Source of the DNA: Burkholderiales bacterium | Lineage (GTDB): Bacteria > Pseudomonadota > Gammaproteobacteria > Burkholderiales > Burkholderiaceae_F | DNA: 64,000 nt | NCBI GenBank assembly: GCA_016716275.1 | Contig: JADJWR010000001.1 | Coordinates: 62,001-126,000 of the forward strand | Direction of reading: 5' to 3' | Shown here: in pieces, positions 1 through 9,393 of the stretch | Position numbering within the stretch: the first letter of the stretch is position 1 | How the letters are laid out: the number at the start of each line of letters is the position of its first letter | Position numbers and translations under genes: made by a program | Notes under the pieces: model-generated | The model's database searches: none | What the model saw: only the letters and a program-made list of their open reading frames with translations | Told to the model about the DNA's origin: nothing

Positions 1-1430
1 AACGCCTGGTACCAGGTCGGCGTGAAGGCGACGGCCAGGCCGACGTAGTTCTTGGTCGTGCAGCCGTCCCACTTGTCGCGGCCGTTGCAGGGCGCAAAGC
101 CCTCGGCGTAGAAGAGGTTCTCGCCGCTCCTGACCTTGGCCCAGTGCGACCACACCAGCTCGGCAGCCCATGTCGCGGCGTCGAACACCGGCGTCTGCGA
201 GATCACGCCCAGCGCGTTGACCAGGCCGTGGTAGGTATCGCCGCGCGGCCCCTTGGTCTCGCCTTCGGCCGGCAGCCCCGGCGCGATGCCGAGCACCTGG
301 CTGTTCAGCGGCGTGTTGTGGCGATACGAAAGTTCCGCGCCGACGGAGACACCGCCGATGTTCTTCGCCAGGCTGACGCCGAACAGGTCGATCTTGTCGG
401 CGTAGATCAGGTTGTAGCGGCTGTTGTTGGGCCCCACCTGGGTGAGGAAGGTCTGCGGCAGCTTGTCGGCGTAGTTGCGGTAGTAGAAGCCGAGGGTGCC
501 GTCGAGCCATTCCGGACTCCACCGTGCCGCCAGGCCGAACTCACCGTTCTGGTCCGGTTCAACGGGCGTGCCCCGGCTGGCGAAGCCGAGCGCGGGAGAC
601 AGGAACTGCCGGTCGGGGCCGTTGAATGCGAAGTCGACCGGGCCGAGATAGGTGCCACCTTCGGGGTAGCGGTACGACTCCCACTCGAACAGGTACTGAG
701 CGGCAATCGACAGCGTGTCGGTGACCTGCGACTGCGCCGAGAGCTGGTTCAGCGGCCGGAACAGTTCCTTCGCCTCCACCCCGGGAGTGGCGAAACCCTT
801 CTGCAGGTCGAGCGGGTTCTGCGCGTAGGCCACGCCGTGCAGGTTGCCGCCGAGGAACAGCGATTCGCCCCAGTACAGCGAGTGACGGCCGGCCTTCACC
901 GCGGTCGGCGCGTTGCCGACATCGAAGCGGCCGAACACGAAGGCATCGAGGATCTCGCCCGACGGCCCCTGGTAGAAGCGGTTGATGTAGTTGCTGTACT
1001 TCTTCCCGATGTAGCTCGGGATGTTGGGAAACGGCGGATTCGGATTGGTCCTGCTGTCGTCGCCGTAGGCGGCGTCGTACCAGCCAGCGGCGCTCAGTCG
1101 CCCGCCGAAGCGCTTCTTGTAGATGACGTCGAGTTCGGTGAGCAGATCGAAGCGAGTGGCGACGGCGTCGCCGCGGTCGAAGCTGTAGGTGCCTTCGTCG
1201 GCGATTGGCGAATTGCCGATCTTGTCATCGCGGCCTTCGACGCGCACCGCGTAATTGAAGCGCACCGTGTTGTCCCAGCGGATCGAGAGATCCGGGATGC
1301 CAGCGTCGATTTCGAAGGCCAGCGCGCCGCTGGCCGCAAGGGAGGTTGCAAAGCTCGCCGCAACCGCGGCGGTCAGCCGCCGCCTGAGGGTTCGCGGTGC
1401 CTTCGCTTGGCGCTGAAGAGGGGTATTCAC
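1..1430 (-). CDS. DUF1302 family outer-membrane protein (partial, C-terminus beyond window)
   Basis: The minus strand is open from a GTG at 1430 to the left edge (476 codons plus two bases). A GGAG five bases upstream supports that GTG. The protein begins with a basic, hydrophobic leader (MNTPLQRQAKAPRTLRRR then an Ala-rich stretch ending SGALA) that looks like a signal peptide. It continues with aromatic, alternating beta-strand sequence (for example IRWDNTVRFNYAVR, AGRHSLYWGESLFLGGNLHG) typical of DUF1302 porin-like proteins. Family members usually exceed 500 residues, so only the C-terminal part is missing. DUF1302 genes often precede a DUF1329 gene, which would lie left of the window. The substrate is unknown; the family call is firm and the function is not. 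Confidence 0.8.
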   Translation of the reverse strand, partial: MNTPLQRQAKAPRTLRRRLTAAVAASFATSLAASGALAFEIDAGIPDLSIRWDNTVRFNYAVRVEGRDDKIGNSPIADEGTYSFDRGDAVATRFDLLTELDVIYKKRFGGRLSAAGWYDAAYGDDSRTNPNPPFPNIPSYIGKKYSNYINRFYQGPSGEILDAFVFGRFDVGNAPTAVKAGRHSLYWGESLFLGGNLHGVAYAQNPLDLQKGFATPGVEAKELFRPLNQLSAQSQVTDTLSIAAQYLFEWESYRYPEGGTYLGPVDFAFNGPDRQFLSPALGFASRGTPVEPDQNGEFGLAARWSPEWLDGTLGFYYRNYADKLPQTFLTQVGPNNSRYNLIYADKIDLFGVSLAKNIGGVSVGAELSYRHNTPLNSQVLGIAPGLPAEGETKGPRGDTYHGLVNALGVISQTPVFDAATWAAELVWSHWAKVRSGENLFYAEGFAPCNGRDKWDGCTTKNYVGLAVAFTPTWYQA

Positions 1431-1776
1431 GTGATCTCCGCCTTGTGTGTTTGTCGTCACGGCCCGGGCTCGCATCGATACGGACCGCATTGCAGTGAAA
1501 TGAATTCTCGGTTTGCGCTCCATCGGTTGGCCCCCCCTTGACGCGGGGGCGGATGCGGCCGCGGTGCAGCGCACGCTTCGGCGCGCGACGCGACCCCCCC
1601 GCTGCGAGGGGGGCGGTGGCGGCGTCTCGTGCTAAATCTGCCTTGTCAGCCGCGTGGGTCGCGGCCGCGCTGAGGTGTTTGCCGTGCGGCGGCAAAGGCG
1701 TCGTGCGAGTCGCTAAGATGTGTTGCCTTGCGCCCGATCACGGCGCCGGGTCCGAGGTTCGAAAAGGGGCACTCCA
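1431..1776. other. Intergenic region between divergent DUF1302 and DUF3300 genes
   Basis: About 346 bases without a convincing gene. It must carry the promoters of both flanking genes, but I see no clear sigma-70 hexamer pair. Two C-run/G-run inverted repeats stand out: C-run 1531-1537 with G-run 1545-1549, and C-run 1594-1600 with G-run 1608-1613. Each could form a short hairpin with a 7-8 base loop. Short open frames here have no ribosome-binding site and look like chance. Confidence 0.5.
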
Positions 1777-3033
1777 ATGAAGATGTCGGGCGATTTCGCA
1801 TTTCGGAGCGTGCTGGTGCTGCTGACCGCATTGGCGATGGTCGTCAGCGGAACGGCGCGGGCGCAGGGCGATCCGCCACCGCTGAAGCCGGAGGAGATCG
1901 AGGCGCTGGTGGCGCCGATCGCGCTGTATCCGGACTCGCTGCTGACGCAGGTGCTGATGGCCTCGACCTATCCGCTCGAGGTCGTGCAGGCGGCGCGCTG
2001 GCAGAAGGCCAATCCGAACCTCAAGGGCGACGACGCCGTCAAGGCGGTGGCCAACCAGCCCTGGGATGTCAGCGTCAAGTCGATGGTCGCGTTTCCGCAG
2101 ATCCTCGAGCCGATGGATCAGAAGATCGACTGGACGCAGAAGCTCGGCGACGCCTTTCTCGCCGACCAGAAGGCGGTGCTCGACGCCGTGCAGCGCCTGC
2201 GCGCCAAGGCTCAGGCGAGCGGCAACCTGAAGTCGACCGAGCAGCAGAAGGTCGCCACGGAGACGCAGGGCCAGCAGACGGTCATCGTCATCGAGCCGGC
2301 GAAGCCGGAGGTGATCTACGTGCCGTCGTACAACCCGACCGTCGTCTACGGCGCATGGGGCTATCCGGCCTATCCGCCGTACTACTGGCCGCCATCGCCC
2401 ATCTACTACCCCACCCCCTACTACGGAGCCGGTATCGCCTGGGGCGCTGCCTGGGGTTTCGCCGCGGGGGCGATCTTCGGTAGCGCCAACTGGGGCGGCG
2501 GCGACGTCAACATCGACATCGACAGGGCGACCAACATCGACCGCAACTTCAACCGCAACAACGTCAGCGGTGGCAAGTGGAACCACGACGCCAACCACCG
2601 GAAGGGCGCGGCCTACCGCGACAATGCCAGCCGGCAGAAGTACGGCAAGGACGTCGGCGGAGTTGCCAACCGGCAGGACTTCCGCGGCCGGGACGGCGGC
2701 GCTGGAGACCGTGCGGGTGACCGGGCCGGGGATCGCGCAGGTGACCGGGCGGGAGATCGCGCCGGTGCCGGAGATAGGGGCGCCGGAGGTGCCGACCGCG
2801 CGAGCGGCATGGACCGCGGTGGCGCCGGTCGGGACAACGCCTTCTCCGGCGTCGGCAGCGGCGGCGCCTCGCAGCGCGACTTCAATCGCGGCAGCGCCAG
2901 CAACACGTCGATGTCGAGCCATCGCGGCGGTGGCGGCTTCAGCGGCGGCGCGACGGCGCGGCCCAGCCCTGCGGCCCGGCCGAGCGGCGGAGCGCCGCGC
3001 GGTGGCGGCGGTGGTCGGGGCGGCAGGCGCTAA
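1777..3033 (+). CDS. DUF3300 domain-containing exported protein
   Basis: A 418-residue protein. The ATG at 1777 is chosen because AAGGGG lies just upstream and it begins a good signal peptide (MKMSGDFAFRS, hydrophobic core, cleavage near ARA-QGD). The N-terminal half matches DUF3300: the PEEIEALVAPIALYPDSLL segment, then VVQAARW and later PEVIYVPSYNPTVVYGAW. The middle is rich in Tyr and Pro. The C-terminal third is low-complexity Gly/Arg/Asp/Asn, including five GDRA repeats, and ends GGGGGRGGRR. The next gene, DUF2950, starts 12 bases after the stop with its own AAGGGGG. DUF3300 and DUF2950 genes are commonly adjacent, so the two are probably one envelope-associated operon. Biochemical function is unknown. 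Confidence 0.85.
   Translation: MKMSGDFAFRSVLVLLTALAMVVSGTARAQGDPPPLKPEEIEALVAPIALYPDSLLTQVLMASTYPLEVVQAARWQKANPNLKGDDAVKAVANQPWDVSVKSMVAFPQILEPMDQKIDWTQKLGDAFLADQKAVLDAVQRLRAKAQASGNLKSTEQQKVATETQGQQTVIVIEPAKPEVIYVPSYNPTVVYGAWGYPAYPPYYWPPSPIYYPTPYYGAGIAWGAAWGFAAGAIFGSANWGGGDVNIDIDRATNIDRNFNRNNVSGGKWNHDANHRKGAAYRDNASRQKYGKDVGGVANRQDFRGRDGGAGDRAGDRAGDRAGDRAGDRAGAGDRGAGGADRASGMDRGGAGRDNAFSGVGSGGASQRDFNRGSASNTSMSSHRGGGGFSGGATARPSPAARPSGGAPRGGGGGRGGRR
2704..2763 (+). repeat. Five tandem 12-bp units encoding Gly-Asp-Arg-Ala
   Basis: Five consecutive 12-base units (start points 2704, 2716, 2728, 2740, 2752) each encode GDRA inside the DUF3300 gene. The third base of codons varies between units, so the repeat is not freshly duplicated. 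It sits in the low-complexity C-terminal tail. Confidence 0.9.
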
Positions 3034-3045
3034 GGGGGCTGAAGA

Positions 3046-3978
3046 ATGCGAATCACGAAGAACTCGATGAGCACCTCGACGACGATCCGGCTGGCCGGGC
3101 TTGCCGGTGCGCTGGCCCTTGGCCTCGCCCTGGCGCCGATCGCCTCGGCGCAGCAGAAGGCGTTTCCGACACCGGAGGCGGCGATGGAGGCGTTCGGCGA
3201 TGCGCTCGCCCGCAGCGACAGCGAGGCGATGACGGCGTTGCTGGGCAGCGGCTACCGCAACTACATCCCGCCGGTGGGTGCCGACTACCGCTACCGTTTC
3301 CTGTCCGCCTGGGCAAGAGCGCACTCGGTCAAGCCGCAGGGCGACGGGCGGGCGACCGTGACCGTCGGCACCGACGGCTGGACATTGCCGATTCCGATCG
3401 TCAAGAAGGCGCAGGGCTGGGCGTTCGACACCCGCGCCGGCGCCGACGAGATGCGCATCCGCCGCATCGGCCGCAACGAACTGGCGGTGATGCAGACCAT
3501 GCTGGCGATCTACGACGCGCAGAAGGAATACGCGATGTTCGATCGCGACGGCAACGGCGTGCGCGAGTACGCGGCCCGATTCGACAGTTCGCCCGGCAAA
3601 CGGGACGGCCTGTACTGGCCGGTCAAGACGGGCGAGCCGCCGAGCCCGCTCGGGCCGGCCTTCAGCGCGGCGCAGGCGGCCGGAGGCAGCAGCGCTGCCG
3701 GCTATTACGGCTACCGCTTCAGGCTGCTGAACGCGCAGGGCAGGAGCGCCCCGGGCGGCGCCTACGATTACACGGTGCGCGGCAAGAAGATCGGCGGCTT
3801 CGCCGCCGTCGCCTGGCCGGTCAAGTACGGCGACACCGGCGTGATGACCTTCATGGTCAGCCACGACGGCGTGGTGTTCGAAAAGGACCTGGGTCCGAAC
3901 ACCGCCGCGCGCGTCGCGGCGATCACGCGCTTCGATCCGGATTCGGGCTGGGTCAAGGTCGACCCGTCCAAGCAGTAG
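3046..3978 (+). CDS. DUF2950 domain-containing exported protein
   Basis: A 310-residue protein with a start at 3046 supported by AAGGGGG. Residues 1-36 form a signal peptide (basic start, core LAGLAGALALGLALAP, cleavage near ASA-QQ). The mature part follows the DUF2950 pattern: an FPTPEAAMEAFGDAL opening, a YDAQKEYA segment, GLYWPVK followed by a PPSPLGP loop, YYGYRFRLLNAQG, and a C-terminal WPVKYGDTGVMTFMVSHDGVVFEKDLG stretch. It lies 12 bases after the DUF3300 gene in the same direction and is followed by a terminator-like hairpin, so the pair forms a two-gene unit. No enzymatic activity can be assigned. Confidence 0.87.
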   Translation: MRITKNSMSTSTTIRLAGLAGALALGLALAPIASAQQKAFPTPEAAMEAFGDALARSDSEAMTALLGSGYRNYIPPVGADYRYRFLSAWARAHSVKPQGDGRATVTVGTDGWTLPIPIVKKAQGWAFDTRAGADEMRIRRIGRNELAVMQTMLAIYDAQKEYAMFDRDGNGVREYAARFDSSPGKRDGLYWPVKTGEPPSPLGPAFSAAQAAGGSSAAGYYGYRFRLLNAQGRSAPGGAYDYTVRGKKIGGFAAVAWPVKYGDTGVMTFMVSHDGVVFEKDLGPNTAARVAAITRFDPDSGWVKVDPSKQ

Positions 3979-3995
3979 GTCATCGCGTCACCCAC

Positions 3996-4026
3996 GAAAA
4001 CAGGCGCCAAGCGCCCGTTTTCTTTT
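3996..4026 (+). terminator. Rho-independent terminator after DUF2950
   Basis: An inverted repeat pairs AAAAC-A-GGCGC with GCGCC-C-GTTTT around a CAA loop and runs into TTTTCTTTT. Stem, tight loop and U-tract are all present, 18 bases after the DUF2950 stop. The A-tract upstream could also serve the opposite direction. Confidence 0.85.
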
Positions 4027-4175
4027 GATCTTGGTCGCCGGCCGATCCGGCAGCCGGCGTATGTTCTTCGTCAGGTAGCCGTCCCGCTGCGCGTGCAGTC
4101 GCTCATCAGCCCCCGGGTCGGCCGGATTGCGCGCCACAAGGCCGCGCACCAACGATCGCGAACCCGGAGGACTGA

Positions 4176-5576
<1,401 letters not shown>

Positions 5577-5605
5577 CGCACTGCCGGCGCTGAAGGAGGG
5601 CTCCG

Positions 5606-6931
5606 ATGACGCTATCGATCATTCTGCAATTCGTGGTCGTGCTGGCTGCGATCTGGATGGGTTCACGCTACAGCGGCGTCGGCCTCGGACTGTGGGGCGC
5701 GGTCGGGCTGCTGATACTGGCGGTCGCGTTCGGCGTTGCGCCGACTTCGCCGCCGATCGACGTGATGCTGATCATCCTGGCGGTGATCATGGCCGCCAGC
5801 GTGATGGATGCGGCCGGCGGCATCGACTTCCTGGTGCGGATCGCCGAGCGGATCATCCGCGCCAATCCGAAGTACGTGACCATCGTCGCGCCGCTGACGA
5901 CCTGGAGCTTCACCTTCGTCGCCGGCACCGGCCACATCGTCTATCCGCTGCTGCCGGTCATCTACGAGACCGCGCACCAGAGCGGCATCCGGCCCGAGCG
6001 GCCGATGGCGGTGGCCACCATCGCCTCGCAGCAGGCGATCACCGCCAGCCCGGTGGCGGCAGCCACCGCGGCGATGATCGGCCTGTTCTCGGAGAAGGGC
6101 CTGACGCAATGGGGCCTGCCGGAGATCCTGATGATCTGCGTGCCGGCAACGCTGACCGGCGTGGTCACGGCGGCGATCGTCTCGATGTTCATCGGTAAGG
6201 ACCTGAAGGACGATCCCGACTACCAGGCGCGCCTGAAGGCCGGCGAGATTCCGGCGCCGAAGTCGGCCGCCGAGCGGCCGCCGCTGAAAGCTTCGGCGAA
6301 GCTCTCCGCCTACGTGTTCCTGATCGGTGTGGCGCTGGTGGTGCTGTTCGGCTTCTTCCCGTCGCTGCGGCAGCTGCCCGGTGCCAAGGCGCCGCTCGGC
6401 ATGCCGATCGTGATCGAGATCGTGATGATGTCGGTGGCCGCGATCATGCTGGCGCTGACGAAAGTCCACGTCGACGAGATTCCCAGGACGCCGACGCTGC
6501 GCGCCGGCGTGGTCGCGGTGATCGGCATCTTCGGCCTGGCGTGGCTCGGCGACAGCTTCATCGCCGCGCACAAGGACGTGATCGTGCCCGCCATCGGCGA
6601 CTGGGCAAAGGCGGCACCCTGGACCTTCGCCTTCGGCCTGTTCTTCGCGTCGGTACTGCTGTACAGCCAGGCGGCGACCACCCGCGCGCTGATGCCGCTG
6701 GGCATGGCGCTCGGGATCCCGCCGCAGTTCCTGATCGCGATGTTCCCGTCGGTCAACGGCTACTTCTTCATCCCGACCTACGGCTCGCTGATCGCGGCGA
6801 TCAACTTCGACCTGTCGGGCACGACCAGGATCGGCAAGTACGTGCTGAACCACTCGTTCATGATTCCGGGAATCGTCGCCACATCCGTGGCAGTGATCAC
6901 CGGGCTGTTCTTGGCGAAGCTGATGTTCTGA
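5606..6931 (+). CDS. dcuB: Anaerobic C4-dicarboxylate transporter, Dcu family (DcuB-like)
   Basis: A 441-residue polytopic inner-membrane carrier, the expected Dcu length, with about ten to twelve hydrophobic segments. Diagnostic stretches are PPIDVMLIILAVIMAAS, NPKYVTIVAPLTTW, GTGHIVYPLLPVIYE and GIRPERPMA, the last two matching DcuB more closely than DcuA. Dcu carriers exchange aspartate, fumarate, malate and succinate, mainly under anaerobic conditions. The ATG at 5606 follows GGAGGG. It is co-directional with aspA (29-base gap) and followed by a strong GC hairpin. The DcuA/DcuB distinction rests on short motifs only. Confidence 0.88.
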   Translation: MTLSIILQFVVVLAAIWMGSRYSGVGLGLWGAVGLLILAVAFGVAPTSPPIDVMLIILAVIMAASVMDAAGGIDFLVRIAERIIRANPKYVTIVAPLTTWSFTFVAGTGHIVYPLLPVIYETAHQSGIRPERPMAVATIASQQAITASPVAAATAAMIGLFSEKGLTQWGLPEILMICVPATLTGVVTAAIVSMFIGKDLKDDPDYQARLKAGEIPAPKSAAERPPLKASAKLSAYVFLIGVALVVLFGFFPSLRQLPGAKAPLGMPIVIEIVMMSVAAIMLALTKVHVDEIPRTPTLRAGVVAVIGIFGLAWLGDSFIAAHKDVIVPAIGDWAKAAPWTFAFGLFFASVLLYSQAATTRALMPLGMALGIPPQFLIAMFPSVNGYFFIPTYGSLIAAINFDLSGTTRIGKYVLNHSFMIPGIVATSVAVITGLFLAKLMF

Positions 6932-6941
6932 GCGCTGGTTG

Positions 6942-6968
6942 ACGGCCCGCCGTTACGCGGCGGGCCGT
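6942..6968 (+). terminator. Strong GC hairpin between the dcu and DAACS genes
   Basis: A perfect 11-bp stem (6942-6952 with 6958-6968) closes a five-base loop, TTACG, ten bases after the dcu stop. No U-tract follows, so it may be an intrinsic-like terminator, an mRNA 3-prime stabiliser or a transcription attenuator before the next gene. Confidence 0.6.
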
Positions 6969-7005
6969 ATGCTGTGGGCCTCGGCACAACAAGAACGAGG
7001 CCGCC

Positions 7006-8319
7006 ATGGGTGCAGGAGCGGGCAGCGGTTCCAAGGGCTCCAGGCTCGCAACGTGGATCTTCATCGCGGCGGTGGCCGGCGTATTCGCCGGCTGGGCTGC
7101 CAACGCATGGGCGCCCGACGCCGCCGCGGCGGCATCCCTGGCCGGCTACTTCTCGATCCTGTCCGACGTCTTCCTGCGGCTGATCAAGATGATCATCGCG
7201 CCGCTGGTGTTCGCCACCGTGGTGGCTGGCATCGCCGGCATGGGCGACTCGAAGGCGGTCGGGCGCATCGGCGGCAAGGCGCTTGCGTGGTTCATCACCG
7301 CCTCGTTGGTGTCGCTGCTGCTCGGCATGTTGTTCGCCAACTGGCTTCAGCCCGGCGCCAACCTCGCGCTGCCGCTGCCGGACAAGGACGCGGCGACCAA
7401 CCTGAAGACCGGCGGGCTGAACCTGCGCGAGTTCATCGCCCACGTGTTCCCGGCCAGCTTCTTCCAGGCGATGGCGACCAACGAGATCCTGCAGATCCTC
7501 GTCTTCTCCTGCTTCTTCGGTTTCGCCATCGCTTCATTGCCGGGTTCGCCGGCGAAGACCGTCACCGCCTTCATCACCGAACTGGTGCCGGTGATGCTGA
7601 AGGTCACCGACTTCGTGATGTGGTTCGCGCCGGCCGGCGTGTTCGGCGCGGTGGCGGCTGCGATCACCGTGCAGGGGCTCGGCGTGCTTGCCACCTACGG
7701 CAAGTTCCTCGGCTCGTTCTACGGCGCGCTGCTGGTGCTGTGGGCGCTGCTGATCGGCGCCGGCTTCGTCTTCCTGGGGCCGCGCGTGTTCCGGCTCATG
7801 GGCCTGGTCAAGGAACCGCTGCTGGTGGCCTTCACCACCGCCAGCAGCGAGGCGGCCTACCCGAAGCTGATGGAGAAGCTGCACCGCTTCGGCGTCAACG
7901 ACCGCGTCACCTCGTTCGTGCTGCCGCTCGGCTACTCGTTCAACCTCGACGGCTCGATGCTGTACCAGGCCTTCGCGGCGCTGTTCATCGCCCAGGCCTA
8001 CGGCATCGAGATGTCGCTCGGCCAGCAGCTGACGCTGCTTCTGGTCATGATGGTCTCCAGCAAGGGCGTGGCCGGCGTGCCGCGCGCCTCGCTGGTGGTG
8101 GTGGCCGCCGTGCTGCCGACCTTCGGGCTGCCGGAAGCCGGCCTGCTGCTGATCATGGGCATCGACCAGTTCCTCGACATGGGGCGCACGGCGACCAACG
8201 TGATCGGCAACTCGATCGCCACCTCGGTGGTCGCGAAGTGGGAGGGCCAGCTCGGCGAGCCGCTGCCGGACGACGGCGATACCGCAGGCGCGGGCGCGGC
8301 CCGCCCGGGCGCAGCGTGA
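7006..8319 (+). CDS. Dicarboxylate/amino acid:cation symporter (DAACS family)
   Basis: A 437-residue member of the GltP/DctA family (glutamate, aspartate or C4-dicarboxylate uptake with H+ or Na+). Visible landmarks are the early helices, VFLRLIKMIIAPLVFATVVAGIAGMG, the serine-rich hairpin TTASSEAAYPKLMEKL, the LGYSFNLDGSMLYQ segment of TM7, SSKGVAGVPRAS in hairpin 2, and GIDQFLDMGRTATNVIGN in TM8 with the conserved Asp and Asn. GAGG five bases upstream supports the ATG at 7006. A periplasmic binding protein starts five bases after the stop, so the two are co-transcribed. Motifs do not settle which substrate is carried. Confidence 0.9.
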   Translation: MGAGAGSGSKGSRLATWIFIAAVAGVFAGWAANAWAPDAAAAASLAGYFSILSDVFLRLIKMIIAPLVFATVVAGIAGMGDSKAVGRIGGKALAWFITASLVSLLLGMLFANWLQPGANLALPLPDKDAATNLKTGGLNLREFIAHVFPASFFQAMATNEILQILVFSCFFGFAIASLPGSPAKTVTAFITELVPVMLKVTDFVMWFAPAGVFGAVAAAITVQGLGVLATYGKFLGSFYGALLVLWALLIGAGFVFLGPRVFRLMGLVKEPLLVAFTTASSEAAYPKLMEKLHRFGVNDRVTSFVLPLGYSFNLDGSMLYQAFAALFIAQAYGIEMSLGQQLTLLLVMMVSSKGVAGVPRASLVVVAAVLPTFGLPEAGLLLIMGIDQFLDMGRTATNVIGNSIATSVVAKWEGQLGEPLPDDGDTAGAGAARPGAA

Positions 8320-8324
8320 CAGCC

Positions 8325-9239
8325 ATGCGTGCCCTGCTGCCGGCGCTGCTCTTGGCCGCCGCGGTGCTGCTGCTGCCGGCTGCCTCGGCGCAGTACGTCG
8401 CCGACCGGGATGCCAGGCCGCTCACCGGCGTGCTGAAGCGGATCAAGGACGCCGGCGCGGTGCGCATCGGCTTCCGCCAGGCGGCGATCCCGTTTTCCTT
8501 CGAAGGACCGGACGGCCGCCCGTACGGCTACGCGATCGACCTTTGCCACGAGATCGTCGACGATCTCGCCGAGGCGGCCGGCATCGCGATGCTGGTCGTG
8601 CAGTACCGACGCGTCACGCCGGCCGACCGGATCGCGCAGGTCGTCGACGGCTCGATCGACCTCGAATGCGGCGCGACGACCAACAACGCCGAGCGCCGAC
8701 GGCAGGTGGCCTTCTCGCCGCTGACTTTCGTCGCCGGCACGCGGCTGCTGGTCAAGAGCGGCAGCGAGGTCCGATCGGTGCGCCAGCTCGGCGGGCGCAG
8801 GGTCGTGGTGGTCCGCGGCACCACCAACGAGGAGGCGATGCGCCACCTGGCGACGACGCTCGCGCGTGGCGCGACGATCGTCGTCGCCGGCGACTACGCG
8901 CAGGCGCTGGCGACGCTCGCGGCCGGCGAGGCCGACGCCTTTGCCGGCGACGACATCCTGCTCACCGCCTTCATCGCCGAGCGCGGCCTGCAGCGCCAGT
9001 ACGTCGTGGTCGGCGAGCTGCTGTCCTACGAACCCTACGGAATCATGTTCGCGCGCGACGATCCGGCGCTGGCGCAGGCGGTCGATGCCGCCTTTCGCCG
9101 CCTGGCGGCGTCGCGTGAACTGCGCTGGATCTACAACAAGTGGTTCCTGCGTGCGCTGCCGTCGGGCGTTCGGCTCGGGTTGCCGATGAGCGCCGAACTG
9201 CAGCGCTCGTTCGAGATCCTCGGGCTGCCGCCCGAGTGA
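8325..9239 (+). CDS. Periplasmic amino-acid-type substrate-binding protein (SBP family 3)
   Basis: A 304-residue exported protein. Residues 1-23 form a signal peptide (MRALLPALLLAAAVLLLPAASA). The rest has the bilobed SBP_bac_3 pattern: GAVRIGFRQAAIPFSF, DLCHEIVDDLA, DGSIDLECGATTNNAERR (the ligand-binding loop of polar amino-acid binding proteins), GGRRVVVVRGTTNE and EADAFAGDDILL. The ATG lies five bases after the DAACS stop without a good ribosome-binding site, implying translational coupling. No ABC permease or ATPase is nearby, which is unusual for this family. It may serve an ABC transporter encoded elsewhere or act with the neighbouring symporter. Confidence 0.85.
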   Translation: MRALLPALLLAAAVLLLPAASAQYVADRDARPLTGVLKRIKDAGAVRIGFRQAAIPFSFEGPDGRPYGYAIDLCHEIVDDLAEAAGIAMLVVQYRRVTPADRIAQVVDGSIDLECGATTNNAERRRQVAFSPLTFVAGTRLLVKSGSEVRSVRQLGGRRVVVVRGTTNEEAMRHLATTLARGATIVVAGDYAQALATLAAGEADAFAGDDILLTAFIAERGLQRQYVVVGELLSYEPYGIMFARDDPALAQAVDAAFRRLAASRELRWIYNKWFLRALPSGVRLGLPMSAELQRSFEILGLPPE

Positions 9240-9393
9240 ACGAAAGGCGACTCGACGCCAGGCGACGGCGCGTCGGGCGAGCCACCGGCCCGGCAACTGC
9301 CGCGCAGACTCAGCGGATGACCTCCCCGAAGTTGCGCGGACTCGGTAGGCTCCGCGGCCCAGCTTCGGGATCCGAACAGGAAAGGTCTTGACC

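Noticed and set aside
1531..1613. C-run/G-run hairpins upstream of DUF3300 considered as terminators
   Set aside because: They lie between divergent gene starts and have no U-tract, so there is no transcript for them to end.
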